Shown one piece after another: positions 33,117 through 44,413 of a DNA stretch of 60,000 bases. Each line of letters begins with the position of its first letter. The stretch's first letter is position 1. The DNA is taken from the NCBI GenBank assembly GCA_029204225.1, contig CM055102.1, positions 25,274,922-25,334,921 on the forward strand. Reading direction: 5' to 3'. Both the position numbers and the translations under genes were made by a program. Below the pieces are notes generated by a model, which saw nothing but the letters and a program-made list of their open reading frames with translations, ran no database searches and had not been told where the DNA came from. This stretch comes from Diphasiastrum complanatum. Taxonomy: Eukaryota > Streptophyta > Lycopodiopsida > Lycopodiales > Lycopodiaceae.

Positions 33117-34539
33117 GTATGTCTAATCCCTTAGTGAGTAATCATCCACTTGCTCTCATATAATGCTATTTTCTGTCATCTTTGTAGTACTTTGGAGAAT
33201 GTGTCAAAAGGAAACAATGACAAAGAGTGGCATACAATAGGTGTAAGAGTGATAGAAGGATGGGAGGCATACTTGTTTTCATCTTCATATGTCGAAGCAG
33301 AAGATAATATGGAATAATATGTTTAAGCTGAATTGTGGAAGATGCAATAATTTGAGGTGCATTATAAGGATATAAACACGGCGGGAGGTACTGAACTTGA
33401 ACTATTGAATGTATATCAACAACGGATGTGGCAATCAAAGTAAAGGCACAATAGTGACTGACAAACAAAAAGGATCTCCAAAATAACAATCTACCAAATG
33501 AGGAGCCTTAGTGGCTATTTATACCAATCAAAAGCTATCTCCCTTCAATTAATTGAAGGAAATATGGAAATTGAAATATAGGGGTCCCAATGTGAAATAG
33601 AGGTCCCGGGCTTGTCAAATACAAATAAAAATGCATGTCCACTAATAACAATGTCAAATATCATCCTAATACTGAAAGTAACATAAAAGTAAATGACACC
33701 ACTGTAATAATGTATCGGTGATGCATGTAATTGTCATATGGACATGTATGTCCATAAAACTTCTCGATAAAAAATAAGCCCCAACTATCAGGAGCAAGAA
33801 GCAAGAGCAATCATAGTGCGATAGAAATAAGTTGACAACTTGCTCAAGGCACTGTAATTGTCCAAGAATGCCATACAAAAGGATGTTTAGAAACCCAGCA
33901 AGTGAGATATCCAAAGCTGGCCGAATAGCCCAGGAATACTACAGGAAATAAACAGCTCTACAACCATATTAGCAACTCAAGAACATTAATAAAGGCCAAG
34001 CGATATGCAACAACCAAGAATGCCGGGAACGGGGTCAACATTCCAAGGGATCCGTAAGGCTCAAGAGTGTAGAGCATCAACATTTAAGGATATTGAAGGA
34101 TACATACTCATCTAGAAGAATCTCAGCAAGACAAGTTGCACTGTCTAACTGAAATGCATCCTCTGAAGGAACTATAGAAGCATCAATAGGCATAACACAG
34201 CTCAATCTGTGATGTAGAAAGGAAAGCTAGAGATGTTGGATGACTAGCCTAATCATCTGAAAGAGCAACCATAGGAGCATAGCTTGTAGGTGTCAGAGGT
34301 AGGGATCAAGCGGAGCGTAGGTCAAGACAACAAAGTAGAGAAGCATAAGACCCTCATCATCGTCACTCGGACTCTCACTCTCATCCCTCCCCGAGGCTCT
34401 GAGGACTCCTCACTCTCATCCTCATCCTTTGGGGCCTCTATCTCCTCTTCTTCCTCATCTTGCTCCTTCCTCGCTGTTTGAGAGGTTGGACCCGCAGCAC
34501 CTACTCCCTTTGCTCTGGCAGCTCTGTGACGTGAAGCAG
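33117..34539 (+). other. Start of an intron that leaves the window, no element recognised
   Basis: No next exon is visible. At 34290-34560 the minus strand encodes a Glu/Asp-rich low-complexity run and the plus strand a Ser-rich run; I take these as composition effects. Confidence 0.45.
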
Positions 34540-34639
34540 CTTGAGTGGTAGGCCCTGCACACAAGGATGGACAAAGGTTAGAACTTGCAAGTTACAAGGT
34601 TCAAACTTCAAACACATTTCAGTGTGCACACTAAGAAAT

Positions 34640-35165
34640 TACAATTTACCTAAGGAATGTGACCTTGTTCAACTAATCTTGAATGGACTAAGTGTGGATT
34701 TTGCTAACTTGGTGCAAGGCTATGTAATTATGGGCCGTGAGGACTCTTTTCCTTAAAGATCTCCTTGGAGTCCTCATGGCCGACGAGAGTAGGAGAACTC
34801 ACATCAAGTCAAGGATGGAGAAGCTCTCCCTCAATGATGGAGATGACAAGGCTCTTTTCACCAAGAGCAAAGGCAAATCCAAAGGCAAAGGAACTGCACT
34901 CAAGAGGAACCAAGTCAATGGTGAAGATCAAGAAGGATCTTCAAGTCCAAGCTCGAGCAAGCCAAAGAAGGATAAGTCAAAGATCAAGTGCTACTTTTGT
35001 AGCATGATGGGGCACTATGCCTCAGAGTGCTTCAAGAGGAAGCAAACTCAAAGTCAAGCAAACCTAGGCCAAGAGGAAGAGGAGAGCTCTCATGAAGACT
35101 CTCTCATGATGTCAAGTTTCTCTAGTATCACTAAGAACTTGCTTAGTGTAGGACAATTGCTTTGA
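34640..35165 (+). pseudogene. Copia gag fragment with CCHC knuckle
   Basis: LVQLILNGLSVDFANLVQGY belongs to the gag core; a frameshift near 34742 leads into LLGVLMADESRRTHIKSRM. A Lys/Ser-rich linker precedes the zinc knuckle CYFCSMMGHYASEC (CX2CX4HX4C). The frame then jumps to KNLLSVGQL, normally found after the protease, so the protease is deleted at about 35115. Confidence 0.8.
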
Positions 35166-35178
35166 CAATGGATTAATT

Positions 35179-35631
35179 GTGGAGTTTACCACAAATGTAT
35201 GTAACATCAAGAAGGATGGCAAGATCATTGCTAGAGGCATAAGGTTTGGAAGATTGTTCAAACTAGATGCCTATGTGGATGCTAATGTTGTGATGCTAGC
35301 CGAGGAGATCGAGTTATCTAACAATGATTTATGGCACAAGAGACTTGGCCACATCAACTCAAGTTCAATGGAAGTCATGTGCAAGGAGGAGCTTGCCTTA
35401 GGACTTCCAAGATCCTTGGCAAAAGAGGAGAAGGTATGTGAAGCATGTGCCCTTTCAAAGGCACATAAGAAAGCTTTCTCAAGTTCCATCACAAAGTCAA
35501 CTCACCAACTTGAGTTGATCCACTCGGATGTACACTTTGCAAGTACAAAGTCCAATGGAGGTGCCATCATGTTTGTTACTTTGATAGATGATTACTCAAG
35601 GTTTTGTTGGGTTTTCTTACTTTGGGATTGA
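35179..35631 (+). pseudogene. Copia GAG-pre-integrase and integrase start
   Basis: Contains LWHKRLGHINSSSMEVM and CEACALSKAHKKAF, then HQLELIHSDV and FVTLIDDYSRFCWVF of the integrase core. After WVFLL the core is deleted and the frame ends. Confidence 0.85.
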
Positions 35632-36184
35632 TGCATGTTTACCAAAGTCTTTTTGGGGAAATGCCCTCACTTGTGCTAACCATTTGATGAATAGAGTTCC
35701 ATGTAGCTCTATAGAAGGCAAAACACCATTTGAAGTCTTGTATGGGAGGAAGCCCAATCCCAAGGACCTAAAGGTGTTTGGATGCATTTGCTATGTGCAT
35801 ACACCTTTGGAGACAAGGACCAAGGAGGATCCATCATCAATAAAGGGGATCATGCTCGGGTATGGCAATGCAAGCAAAGGTTACAAGGTATACATTCCAA
35901 CTTCAAACAAGTTTGTGGTCTCTAGAGATGTCATTTTTGATGAGAATAAGATGCATAAGCTTGTTGATGGCTCAATCAAATCACCTATCAAGAGGGAGGT
36001 GGCCGAGGATCAAGATAATCTAGATCTTGAGGAGGAGCAAGAGCCAAGTGTGCCAATCACTCCAAGGAGATCATCAAGGGTAAGATTGGAGCCAATGAGG
36101 CTCACATACCAAGAGAACAAGCCGAGGGTAATCCATTTTCATCCTTTGCACTCATTTCAAGTTTTGAAGAACCTTCATGTGTAG
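35612..36184 (+). pseudogene. Copia integrase C-terminal part
   Basis: Resumes at LPKSFWGNALTCANHLMNR, then TPFEVLYGRKPNPKDLKVFG, GYKVYIPTSNKFVVSRDVIF and an acidic linker. Another frameshift near 36165 separates it from the RT. Confidence 0.85.
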
Positions 36185-36192
36185 AAGATGCA

Positions 36193-36672
36193 TTGAGCTC
36201 AAAGGAATGGTTTCAAGCTATGTTAGATGAATACAATGCTTTGATGGAGAATGGCACATGGATCCTTGTTGATAGACCTCTTAAGAATGTGATTGGATGT
36301 AAATGGGTTTTCAAGTTAAAACTCAATATGGATGGAAGTGTAAGTAAACACAAGGCAAGGTTAGTTGCCAAAGGATATGCTCAAGCAAGGGGCATAGATT
36401 ATGAAGAAACCTTTGCGCCCATGGCCAAGGTGGTCACCATACGGTTACTTCTAGCACTTGCTTCACATTTTGGTTGGATGCTCTTGCAAATGGATGTTTT
36501 TAATGCATTCCTTAATGGTTATTTGGAGGAGGACATCTTCATGGAGCATCACCAAGGCTTCATCAAGCTCGGGATGGAAGGTAAAGTATGGTTTGGAGCT
36601 AATTCATGGAGTTCAAGCCAAGATAAGCTAGAAATCAATGCATTGATTAGTAATCTAGCTTCTAGATCTTGA
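36193..36672 (+). pseudogene. Copia reverse transcriptase N-terminal third
   Basis: Encodes [53 protein letters not shown] and MDVFNAFLNGYLEEDIFM. Similarity stops near 36594, before the LKQAPRxW and YVDD blocks. Confidence 0.85.
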
Positions 36673-36734
36673 TTGGATCTTAAGTAGGTGCTTTCTCCAT
36701 CATTTCTAGGATCAAATGGGATTATTTTGCTGCA

Positions 36735-37819
36735 TTTTTTGACACCAACCCCAGGCACCCCAAATCCCTAACTTTGGGAACCATCACGAGCACTGTCCAA
36801 GCGGCGCACTCGTCCATCTCTGTATATAAGTCGTATGCCTGACTCCCTAGCTTCCTGAAAGGCCTTATGCCTCTCCTCCACCTGAATATAAGTAAGATCA
36901 TGATCCATAAAATGGTGGAACCTCATAGCTTATCTCTACATCGTAAAGCGTCCCGTCTAGTAGCCAAGGATGTGAAACGGATGATCAACGTGCCTGTATC
37001 TCTAGTAGTCCCCCATGCCATGTCCAAAGCGTTTGTCCAATGTCCTAATATGGTATCCAATAAGCGCTTGGCCTCTGCTACAAGATCATGTGTGTCTAGA
37101 ATCCCTCTGACCCTAATGTTGAGAGCCCTTGCTCTCAATATTTCTCTTCCTAGATCGTGGCTGAAATGACTGATGTAATGGGAGTACTAGGTTTAGTACC
37201 TTGCTTTAGTACCGATGCCCAAGAAAGGGCTTCTTCCTTTTGCTGCTCAATCTTTTGTTCCAAGTTCCAACGCTTTTATCATAGTGGTAGTAGACTTGGA
37301 GGCTGAAATCTGTTTGTTGCCGATTACTTGCTCATCTTGGACTGCATCATATTCCTTTCCGTAATCAGCATTGCAACTGTTTATTTCAACTGCAAGAGTT
37401 CTATTTTCATATTCTGAAAATCAGCTTTGAACTGATCTTCTTGCCAAGATGAGAATAGTTCGGTGCATTTTAATGGAGTATATGGAATGGGTGCCGTTTC
37501 TTGAGTGGACGAAGAAGAGGATACAATAGTAGGTTTAGGAATCCAGAGGAGGCCAGCAGTAGGAGGAAGAGATTTTGGAGCAGCAGAGGCAGAGGAGGCG
37601 ACGGTGGCAGCAGCAGTAGTGGCAATGGGAGGCCCTGCCACGCAGGCAGGTGGCGCTGCTTTTGTGGAAGGCTGCAGTGCTGACACGCAGGCAGGCATTG
37701 CCTGCGTGGCAGCCATATCTGCCACGTGGGCAGGCGCTGCCTGCATGGCAGTCAGCGCTACCATGCAGGCAGCCTGCATGGCAAGGGGAGCGGGGAGCCG
37801 CCTTCTGAGGCGGCATGGG

Positions 37820-37821
<2 letters not shown>
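36735..37821 (-). mobile_element. LINE A, ORF1 fragment
   Basis: Matches ORF1 of LINE D (47.4-48.2 kb). The minus strand encodes NIRVRGILDTHDLVAEAKRL and TLIIRFTSLATRRD, the RRM-type core of an L1-like ORF1 protein. Upstream in the ORF is a Ser/Ala/Pro-rich N-terminus. It ends exactly at the GA tract that forms the tail of LINE B. The ORF2 side is absent; the border with the copia remnant lies between 36600 and 36740. Confidence 0.7.
37630..37795. repeat. GCAGGCAG-rich minisatellite in LINE A ORF1
   Basis: CA(C/T)GCAGGCAG and its reverse complement CTGCCTGC recur several times and can fold into hairpins. In the minus-strand ORF1 frame it gives Ala/Met/Pro-rich repeats. Confidence 0.6.

Positions 37822-37873
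<52 letters not shown>
37822..37873. repeat. (GA)n tail of LINE B
   Basis: About 26 GA units, which is (TC)n on the LINE strand. It joins LINE A ORF1 on the left to the 3' terminus of LINE B on the right. Confidence 0.95.
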
Positions 37874-37877
<4 letters not shown>

Positions 37878-38332
37878 AGAAAGAAAGCTTTATTAATGTC
37901 TTTTCCATGCCAAAAGGCATATAAGACTAGTAAATGTACATGTCAAGTATGTGGTAACCATAGGAGCGTATGAAACGTCTCCAAAACAGTAACAACAGTA
38001 GCAAATCTAGAGCTAAAGCTATGAACTGAAATAGATGATGCTATAAGAAACATGTGGGAGCATGTATACTGCTAAAAGTTATGAGTGAGGTATGACGCTA
38101 TCATCTAGTCCTGTCTTGTTGATGTTGATGCTATAGAAGGATGTAATACGGCCTGCGGCATGAAGGGCCACTGGTGGTCTCTGACGTCGTCTGGGAGGAT
38201 GAAGAGGTCTCCTCGTGATAGGTCGAGTAGCTCGTGCTGCAACATGGGTATGTGTGGGACGTTGTCTCTGATCTCTGTGGGCAAGTAGGTCATCATCATC
38301 GTCACCGTCATCAAATACTTGTCCTCTCCTCC

Positions 38333-38334
<2 letters not shown>
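37874..38334 (-). mobile_element. LINE B, 3'-terminal fragment
   Basis: Holds the last ORF2 codons (SRRRGQVFDDGDDDD, DQRQRPTHTHVAARATRP, RITSFYSIN), a short 3' UTR, the terminal hairpin (37907-37920) and AATAAA (37889-37894 on the minus strand). It is cut at its 5' side precisely where the tail of LINE D begins, at the codons for the SFFS motif. Confidence 0.85.

Positions 38335-38398
<64 letters not shown>
38335..38398. repeat. (GA)n tail of LINE D
   Basis: About 32 GA units between LINE B and the 3' terminus of LINE D. Confidence 0.95.
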
Positions 38399-38405
<7 letters not shown>

Positions 38406-38598
38406 AGAGAAAGCTTTATTAATGTCTTTTCCATGCCAAAAGGCATATAAGACTAAAAAGTACATGTCAAGCGTGTGGTAACCATGGGAGCGTATAAAAC
38501 GTCTCCAATATGTAATAAAGAAAAACATCTAGTACAAACTAGAATAAACACGTATGCGGTGTGTGTGCATACTGATCATATGTATCTATGTCAAGATG

Positions 38599-38904
38599 TC
38601 AAGACTGCGAAGCCTGTGCTGCTGCTGCTGCTGTACTGATACTATAAAAAGATGTAATGCGAGCCACAACATGAGAAAGTGCTGGAGCCTGCTGGAGTCG
38701 TCTATGGGCATGAGCGTGTGTAGCAGTGGGACGTCTCTGTGTATAATGTCTGGTGATCTTGGTAGTAAGGTGATGGTGGGAAGTACACTGTCTCTGGTCT
38801 CTATGAGCATGTGAGCGGCTATCATCCTTGTCGTCATCGTAATCCTCCTCCGGCACTAGATCACGTGATCTCCGCCTAGTAAAGAATGAAGTGATCAATG
38901 GCTA
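38599..38904 (-). pseudogene. LINE D ORF2 C-terminal tail
   Basis: Encodes PLITSFFTRRRSRDL, an Asp/Glu cluster, a His/Arg-rich stretch and RITSFYSIS near the end. A TAG stands where the LINE G copy has the Gln of QPQITSFF, separating this tail from the zinc finger. Confidence 0.75.
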
Positions 38905-39288
38905 TGAGGTGGAATGCTGTGGTGTCCCGTATAAACCTCTTCGTAGTATGAACATCTCACGTATCATCAGAGCGACACATCGTGGGTCCTCATAGGCCAC
39001 GAGAGAGCGTAGAGTGGTAGGCATGTCTCGAAACAGGCAGTGATACCGCCCTCTGATCTCATAGTATGCAGGGCATCGGAAGATAAAGTGCTCCTCAGAC
39101 TCCACCTCACCTAGAGAGCATAACTGGCAAATCCGCTCCTCTCTGGGAATACCATGAAATCTCCCAGTCTCAGTAGCTAGCTGATGAGAAGACACCCTAA
39201 GCTGTCTCAGTGTGAATCTGAGGCAATGTGATAGTACCGAATCCAAGTAGCGTGGCATAACTGGGGCCCCTGATGTATCCAGCTCCAA
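38902..39288 (-). pseudogene. LINE D ORF2 zinc-finger region
   Basis: Encodes SHQLATETGRFHGIP, then the finger ICQLCSLGEVESEEHFIFRC (CX2C...HX4C) and YYEIRGRYHCLFRD. This kind of CCHC finger follows the RT in many LINE ORF2 proteins and is thought to bind nucleic acid. Confidence 0.8.
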
Positions 39289-39299
39289 GAAATGGGTCT

Positions 39300-40100
39300 G
39301 GTAGAAAGCTGGCTTAACCCCTAACTGATTATGCCAAGTCCGCTCTAGAGGAATCGTCTGATATACTGGTATGTGCGATAGAGGAATCGTCTGATATACT
39401 GGTGGGTGCCTGAGCGTAGCTCTGTGATGGAGATACCAAATGAATCAAGTAGGAGGTGAGATGCCTGAGAGAACCATGATAACCTGTAGCCCTGATCACG
39501 AAGATGCTGCGAAGAGAATAGTGCAACCTGTGTGTATCGTGTCTATCTCTGGTAACGCTTGTATCCTCTGTATATAAGTGATGAGCTGAAGAGCTGTCTC
39601 GATCTGTAAAAGTGCAACTGCAAACTCAGCCAAGAGAATCTCATGTGGAACAGAAGGCTTCGCTCGAATCAGCTGGGCTAGCATGGTGGTCTGTAATCGT
39701 GAAAGACTGGCCCAATATGAGGAGGGGAGACCTGTACACCATGTCTCTGCCGCATATAGAGCCGAAGGGGTGACAATGGTATCAAAGAGGCGACACTTAC
39801 TGCGAGCATCCTGGACGGACTTCCGAAAACAAAATCGCTCTAGCTGAACAAGGGAGGCATGCCCCTTCCCCAGTCAAGTGGTGGCGGCTTGTCTCATGCT
39901 AAAAATAGGACCTGAGAAAAGGATCCCCAGGTATGTGTAGGAAGGGACCACCTCTAAAACCTGTCGACCCAAAGTAAGCTCCTGTCGTTGCATGAATGCT
40001 CGTGTAGGCAGTCCAACTGTCGCTGGATACTCTCTCTGGTCGGTGAGACCAGTACCACATCATCGACATAAAGGAGGATAGCAATCAAGATATCCTCAAG
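39300..40100 (-). pseudogene. LINE D ORF2 post-palm region, broken frames
   Basis: Pieces match the LINE G copy: LLYVDDVVLVSP near 40060, then the TYLGIL and RQAATT-like region, the KPSVPHEILLAEF block near 39640 and the segment leading to the finger. Frames shift several times and the TKVMVFN block is deleted. Confidence 0.65.
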
Positions 40101-40903
40101 CTAGTCTGCAGTAGAGTAGTGGGCTCGAAAACCTGCCTGACCCATGGCATGTAATCTCCTAGTCTCCGCCTCTGTGCTCACAACCGATTGTAGGATAGTA
40201 CCATATAGTTTCGCCAGGACATGTCCAATCATGATGGTGCGGTAGTTACTCGGAATCATGGGGTCACCATTCTTATGGATGGGGTGGATAATGTTAGTGC
40301 ACCAGGATGATGGGAAACCGGAAACAACTACGAAATTAAGAAGGGTGGCTATGGTGGGGGCAAGTAAGTCAAAGGCATGGGAAAGGAGCTCATAGTCAAG
40401 GTCTTCAATATCTTTGGCCTTGTGGGACTTCATCTTCTTAATGGCTGCAAGTACCATGTCAGAGGTGAAGAAGGAGAACTCGGATGGTCTTGGAGATATA
40501 GAGATCGACGAGTCAGTAGGGACGGTATACAGGGTGGTAGCATAATCAGTCCAAATGCGAAGGTCTTCCAGGAGAGGTGGTGGAGAGCGAGGGATGAACT
40601 CACGCCAAAAAGCGCCCGAAGAAGATCTGAAAAGAAGGTCAATAAGACGTTTCCCTTCAGAATTGTCATAGGAACACTTCTTGCGACAGAGAACACGATG
40701 GTAGGAGCGTTTGGAATATCGAAGCAAATGTGGGGCATGGATACGTGAATAGGTTACTGATTGATGAAGGGAACGACACTCGGTATCGTACCATGGAGGG
40801 TGCAATGGTCGAGGTGTGCGGCGAGTCTTTTTGGGATGGGGTTTTGTGGGGAGGGTTAGTGATGCAGCCGTGTGGAGAGAGGTGGTGAGGAAAGTAGCCT
40901 GGG
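40101..40903 (-). pseudogene. LINE D ORF2 linker and RT start
   Basis: Encodes TQATFLTTSLHTAASLTLPT, RPLHPPWYDTECRSLHQSV, KKMKSHKAKDIEDLDYELLS, WCTNIIHPIHKNGDPM, NYRTIMIGHVLAKLYGTIL and AGFRAHYSTAD. It stops at the RT deletion. The gypsy insertion cuts it at its 5' end. Confidence 0.85.
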
Positions 40904-41250
40904 TGTTGCACACAAGCTCACAAACCCTAAGTAAATACACAGAATTACCCAACAAATCTGTCACTTTATTAATCTCAAGCAAATGTACATAGATCAACAA
41001 GCAAACATGAGAGCTCTGCTGCAAGTCTCCTCTCAACCATAGCTGCATAGGAATACCATAATCATAATGAGGAATGCCTGACAAGGCTCACCCTATATCC
41101 CCTCAAGCACCCCTTAACCCTGACACATCCTAACGTCGACACATGGCAAACTCCATGCACAACCGACACTTGCCACTTGGCAGTACCCTAACACATAGGC
41201 AAGCTAGTAGGTGGACAGTCTGACACGTGTCACTCATGCATTGGACCAAG
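40904..41250 (-). repeat. Ty3/gypsy 3' LTR, truncated
   Basis: Nearly identical to 45739-46086 of the 5' LTR, with a few substitutions. It ends after CATTGGACCAAGT and joins directly to integrase coding sequence. Confidence 0.92.
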
Positions 41251-42121
41251 TCCCTGTCTTTAGGGTTTTCGAGTCCTTTGGAATCCTGAGAAATACCATA
41301 TCTCCTTCCTTGAACTCTCTTGGCGTACGATCTAGATCAGCATATGTCTTTGCCCGATCCATCGCCGCTTTTACATTTTCCTTAGCTAACTCCAACATCT
41401 GTTGCATGTGAGTTAGAAATTCCATAGCACTAGGTGTCTTATGAGGCATACCTATAGTAACTGGACTGGCTGGTCTAAAACCATAATTTAGCTCGAAAGG
41501 ACTCATCTTCGTAGATGCATTCTTTTTATCATTATAGGCAAACTCCAACAATGGTAGGTAACGTTCCCATTGCGTTTGCCTTTCACTCACATACGCCCTA
41601 AGCATGTCTTCTAAGGTTTGGTTAACTCTCTCAGTCTGCCCATCTGTTTCAGGATGATCAGAACTACTCATTCCCAATTGCACCTCTAACTTCGCAAATA
41701 CTGCAGTCCAAAAATTGCCAGTAAAATGAGAATCCCTGTCAGACACAATGGATCTAGGTAATCCATGAAGTCTGAATACATGCTGTATAAACAAATCAGC
41801 CGTACCAGGTGCATTAATCTTATTACTAGTTGGGATAAAATGAGCCATTTTCGTGAGTCTGTCAACCACAACTAGGATAGCATTATGTTGCTGCTGCGTA
41901 TGCGGTAAACATGTAATAAAGTCCATGGAAATACTCTCCCATCTCCCTTCTGGTATAGGTAACGGGCGTAATAATTCAGGCACTTTAATCCTTTCAGCCT
42001 TATTAACTTGACACTTAAAACAATGTGTCACATAATGGTTTACTTCTTTCTTAAGTCCAGACCACCAAAAGTCACGTCGTATCAACTCATAGGTCCTATC
42101 CACACCTAGGATAACCAGCAC
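41251..42121 (-). pseudogene. Gypsy integrase
   Basis: Starts in the zinc-binding region (RRDFWWSGLKKEVNHYVTHC, FKCQ) and continues with the DDE core: SMDFITCLP, VVVDRLTKMAHFIP, SDRDSHFTGNFW, SSDHPETDGQTERVNQTLED, then FAYNDKKNASTKMSPFELNY. The C-terminal part ends at PKDSKTLKTGTW; any chromodomain is lost to the deletion that fused it to the 3' LTR. Confidence 0.9.
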
Positions 42122-42126
42122 TAGGG

Positions 42127-42864
42127 CTATCGTGACAGAGATGCAAGAGCCTCTATCGCAGGCACCTCACAAGCTGGAATAAGAGCCTTGCCATTTCTCA
42201 TCACTATTCCATCTTCTATGGAATACTTAAGATAAGTGCGAACCAAGGTAGAAGAGCTCTCCTTTTGAGACTCTGCATGGCCATGACTCACCTCCTGTTC
42301 CACTTTCTTACAATGAGGATCTTCTTGCTGAGCCTTTCTTATCTCAGACAGTAAGTCATTTTCAATGACTACAAATGACATTTGATACACCACACGAGAT
42401 AGTGCATCTGCCACACGATTCTCGGCACCTTTCTTGTACCGAATCTTTATTAGGAATTCCTGCATGAGCTCAGACCATCTGGCTTGCCGGCCTCTAAGGT
42501 CTGGTTGCTTACAAAAGTATCTCAAGGTATCATGATCAGTGAATACCTCAAATTCCGATCCATACAAATAATGCCTCCATGCCTTTAATGCATGAACTAT
42601 GGCATACAATTCCTCCTCATGAGTTGGATAATTTTTTTGAGCAGGGTTAAGCTTCTTGCTCTCAAAGGCCACAGGCCTACCCTCTTGCATCAGAACAGCT
42701 CCCACAACAATGTCACTCGCATCCGTATCTATAACATAGGGCTTTTGAGGATCTACAATTTTTAGAGTGACGCACTCAGCAATAGCTTGCTTCAACTGAT
42801 CAAAGCTTGCTTGCTGCAGTTCAGTCCACTCACCAAATCTATTCTTTTGAGTCAAATCAGTCAA
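42127..42864 (-). pseudogene. Gypsy RNase H
   Basis: Encodes KPYVIDTDASDIVVGAVLMQ, KLNPAQKNYPTHEEELYAIV, HYLYGSEFEVFTDHDTLRYF and GAENRVADALSRV, the usual RNase H signature of Ty3/gypsy pol. A stop separates it from the RT just upstream. Confidence 0.9.
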
Positions 42865-42876
42865 AGGTGCTGCAAT

Positions 42877-43569
42877 TTAGGAGTATTTCTTAACATATTT
42901 TCTATAGAATACTGCCAATCCAAGAAAAGAACGGAGTGCTGTCAAATCAGCTGGCACAGGCCTCGCAACGATCACAACAACCTTCTTAGGATCTGGCCTT
43001 ACTCCATCAGCAGACACTACATGACCAAGATACTCAATCTCTTTTTTAAACAATTCACTTTTTTTACTATTGGCAAACAAAGTGTTCTCCCTCAAAGTAG
43101 ACAACATAGTCCTAAGGTGAGCCATATGCTTGACCTCACCTGCACTGTAAGTCAGAATGTCATCAACAAAGTTTACGACAAATTTACCCATATGCGGTCT
43201 GAGCACATCATTCATCATCATCATGAATGTAGCTGGGGCATTAGTCAATCCAAATGGCATCACAAGATACTCATAGTGACCGAACCGAGTTCTGAAGGCA
43301 GTCTTGTGTACATCCTCTTCACGAACTCTAACCTGATGGTATCCACTCTTCAGGTCTATTTTATTGAACACAGTGGCACCTGACAAGGCATCAAGCAAAT
43401 CATCTATACGTGGCATAGGATATTGATGTTTAACAGTTATCTTGTTCAAACCTCGATAATCCACACACATACGCCATGATCCATCCTTCTTTTTTACAAG
43501 AATGATCGGAGAGGCAAAAGGGGAATAACTCTGCCCCTTGGCCAGATAATCATTGACCATCCGTCTCAC
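42877..43569 (-). pseudogene. Gypsy reverse transcriptase
   Basis: Encodes SPIILVKKKDGSWRMCVDYR, NKITVKHQYPMPRIDDLLD, FNKIDLKSGYHQVRV, LVMPFGLTNAPATFM, then FVVNFVDDILTYS with the catalytic Asp pair, and EIEYLGHVVSADGVRPDP. It ends in a stop after VKKYS, where pol should continue. Confidence 0.92.
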
Positions 43570-44295
43570 TTCCTCTTCCTCCTTAAGACCCGCTCACCAC
43601 GAAGGGAATGCATCACACCATCAAACTGGAACTCATACACATGAGTGTCCCAGGCTATGTGTGGCTTCCGCATCGTGTGCCAACAAATGCCCAACACCAC
43701 ATCAAACCGCGCAAGTCGTGTTATTTCAAAATCCAACTCTTCTGTGTAACTTTGTACAGTTAGTGGAATGCCCACAACCCTCTTATCCCAAATCTCTGTA
43801 CCCTTTCCATCAGCCATTTCCACTGTGTACTGGTACTGGGATGGTTGAGTATTCACACCTAACTTCTGTACCAAAGTTGAATTCAACACATTATGAGAGG
43901 ACCCAGTGTCAAATAGAACCTGAACATCTCTACCACAGCTGTCCTCGCATAACAATAAGAGAAGTGTTAGGAAATTGATACCCTTGGCGAGCCGATTTTG
44001 ACAAAAGCGCTGGTGGAGCCGTGTCCACTCTCCTGACCACTGAAACATTCATGAGGCGTGGAACATCTGGATTGGCTTCCTGCTCGATCTCTTCCACTGT
44101 CATAGGGTCATCACCCTGGTTCATCTGATCCACCTGAAGATTATATGTGGTCCGCATCAAGTTTCGTGGACATTCCTTCCACCTATGCTTTCCCAAACAT
44201 CCAAAACAGAGGTTCTCCCTCTTTGCACGTTCTTGGTCCTGAGGCGACAACATTGAAGGACGCTGACCCTTTTGGGCATTGGGCTGCCCATACAA
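43566..44295 (-). pseudogene. Gypsy gag end (zinc knuckle) and protease
   Basis: The upstream part has the knuckle CFGCLGKHRWKEC, whose spacing (CX2CX3HX4C) is one residue short of the classical CCHC. The downstream part has the aspartic protease site VLFDTGSSHNVLN. The two are in different frames near 43950. Confidence 0.8.
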
Positions 44296-44413
44296 CCTTT
44301 GCCTTTTGGAGCCCTTGCACCCTTCTTCCTTTGGTCACCCCGAGCTTGCCACTGATTGGTTTGACCTTCAAACTTTCTCTTTTTGTTCCATTTGCCTTGC
44401 ATCCCCAAGGTTG

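Larger units (their letters stand above)
34600..36672 (+). mobile_element. Ty1/copia retrotransposon with internal deletions
   Basis: Order gag, zinc knuckle, GAG-pre-integrase, integrase, RT. The protease and the integrase core are deleted, the RT is cut after its first third, and RNase H is missing. No LTR or primer site was found on either side, so the borders are approximate. It differs from the copia element at 20-22 kb in sequence and completeness. Confidence 0.8.
38399..40903 (-). mobile_element. LINE D, 3' half
   Basis: 3' part of a LINE split by the Ty3/gypsy element. From 5' to 3' on the minus strand it has the end of the EN-RT linker (LHTAASL, HPPWYDTECRSL), the start of RT (NYRTIMIGHVLAKLYGTIL), a YVDD box, a CCHC finger, the C-terminal tail, the hairpin (38433-38446) and AATAAA. 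About 120 codons of the RT palm are deleted near 40100. Confidence 0.88.

Noticed and set aside
34290-34564. Glu-rich minus-strand frame and Ser-rich plus-strand frame
   Set aside because: Low-complexity composition with no family similarity and no splice context.
37822-38400. Long frames encoding SLSLSL or REREREI runs
   Set aside because: They are translations of GA/TC microsatellites. Only the parts matching LINE ORF2 tails are meaningful.
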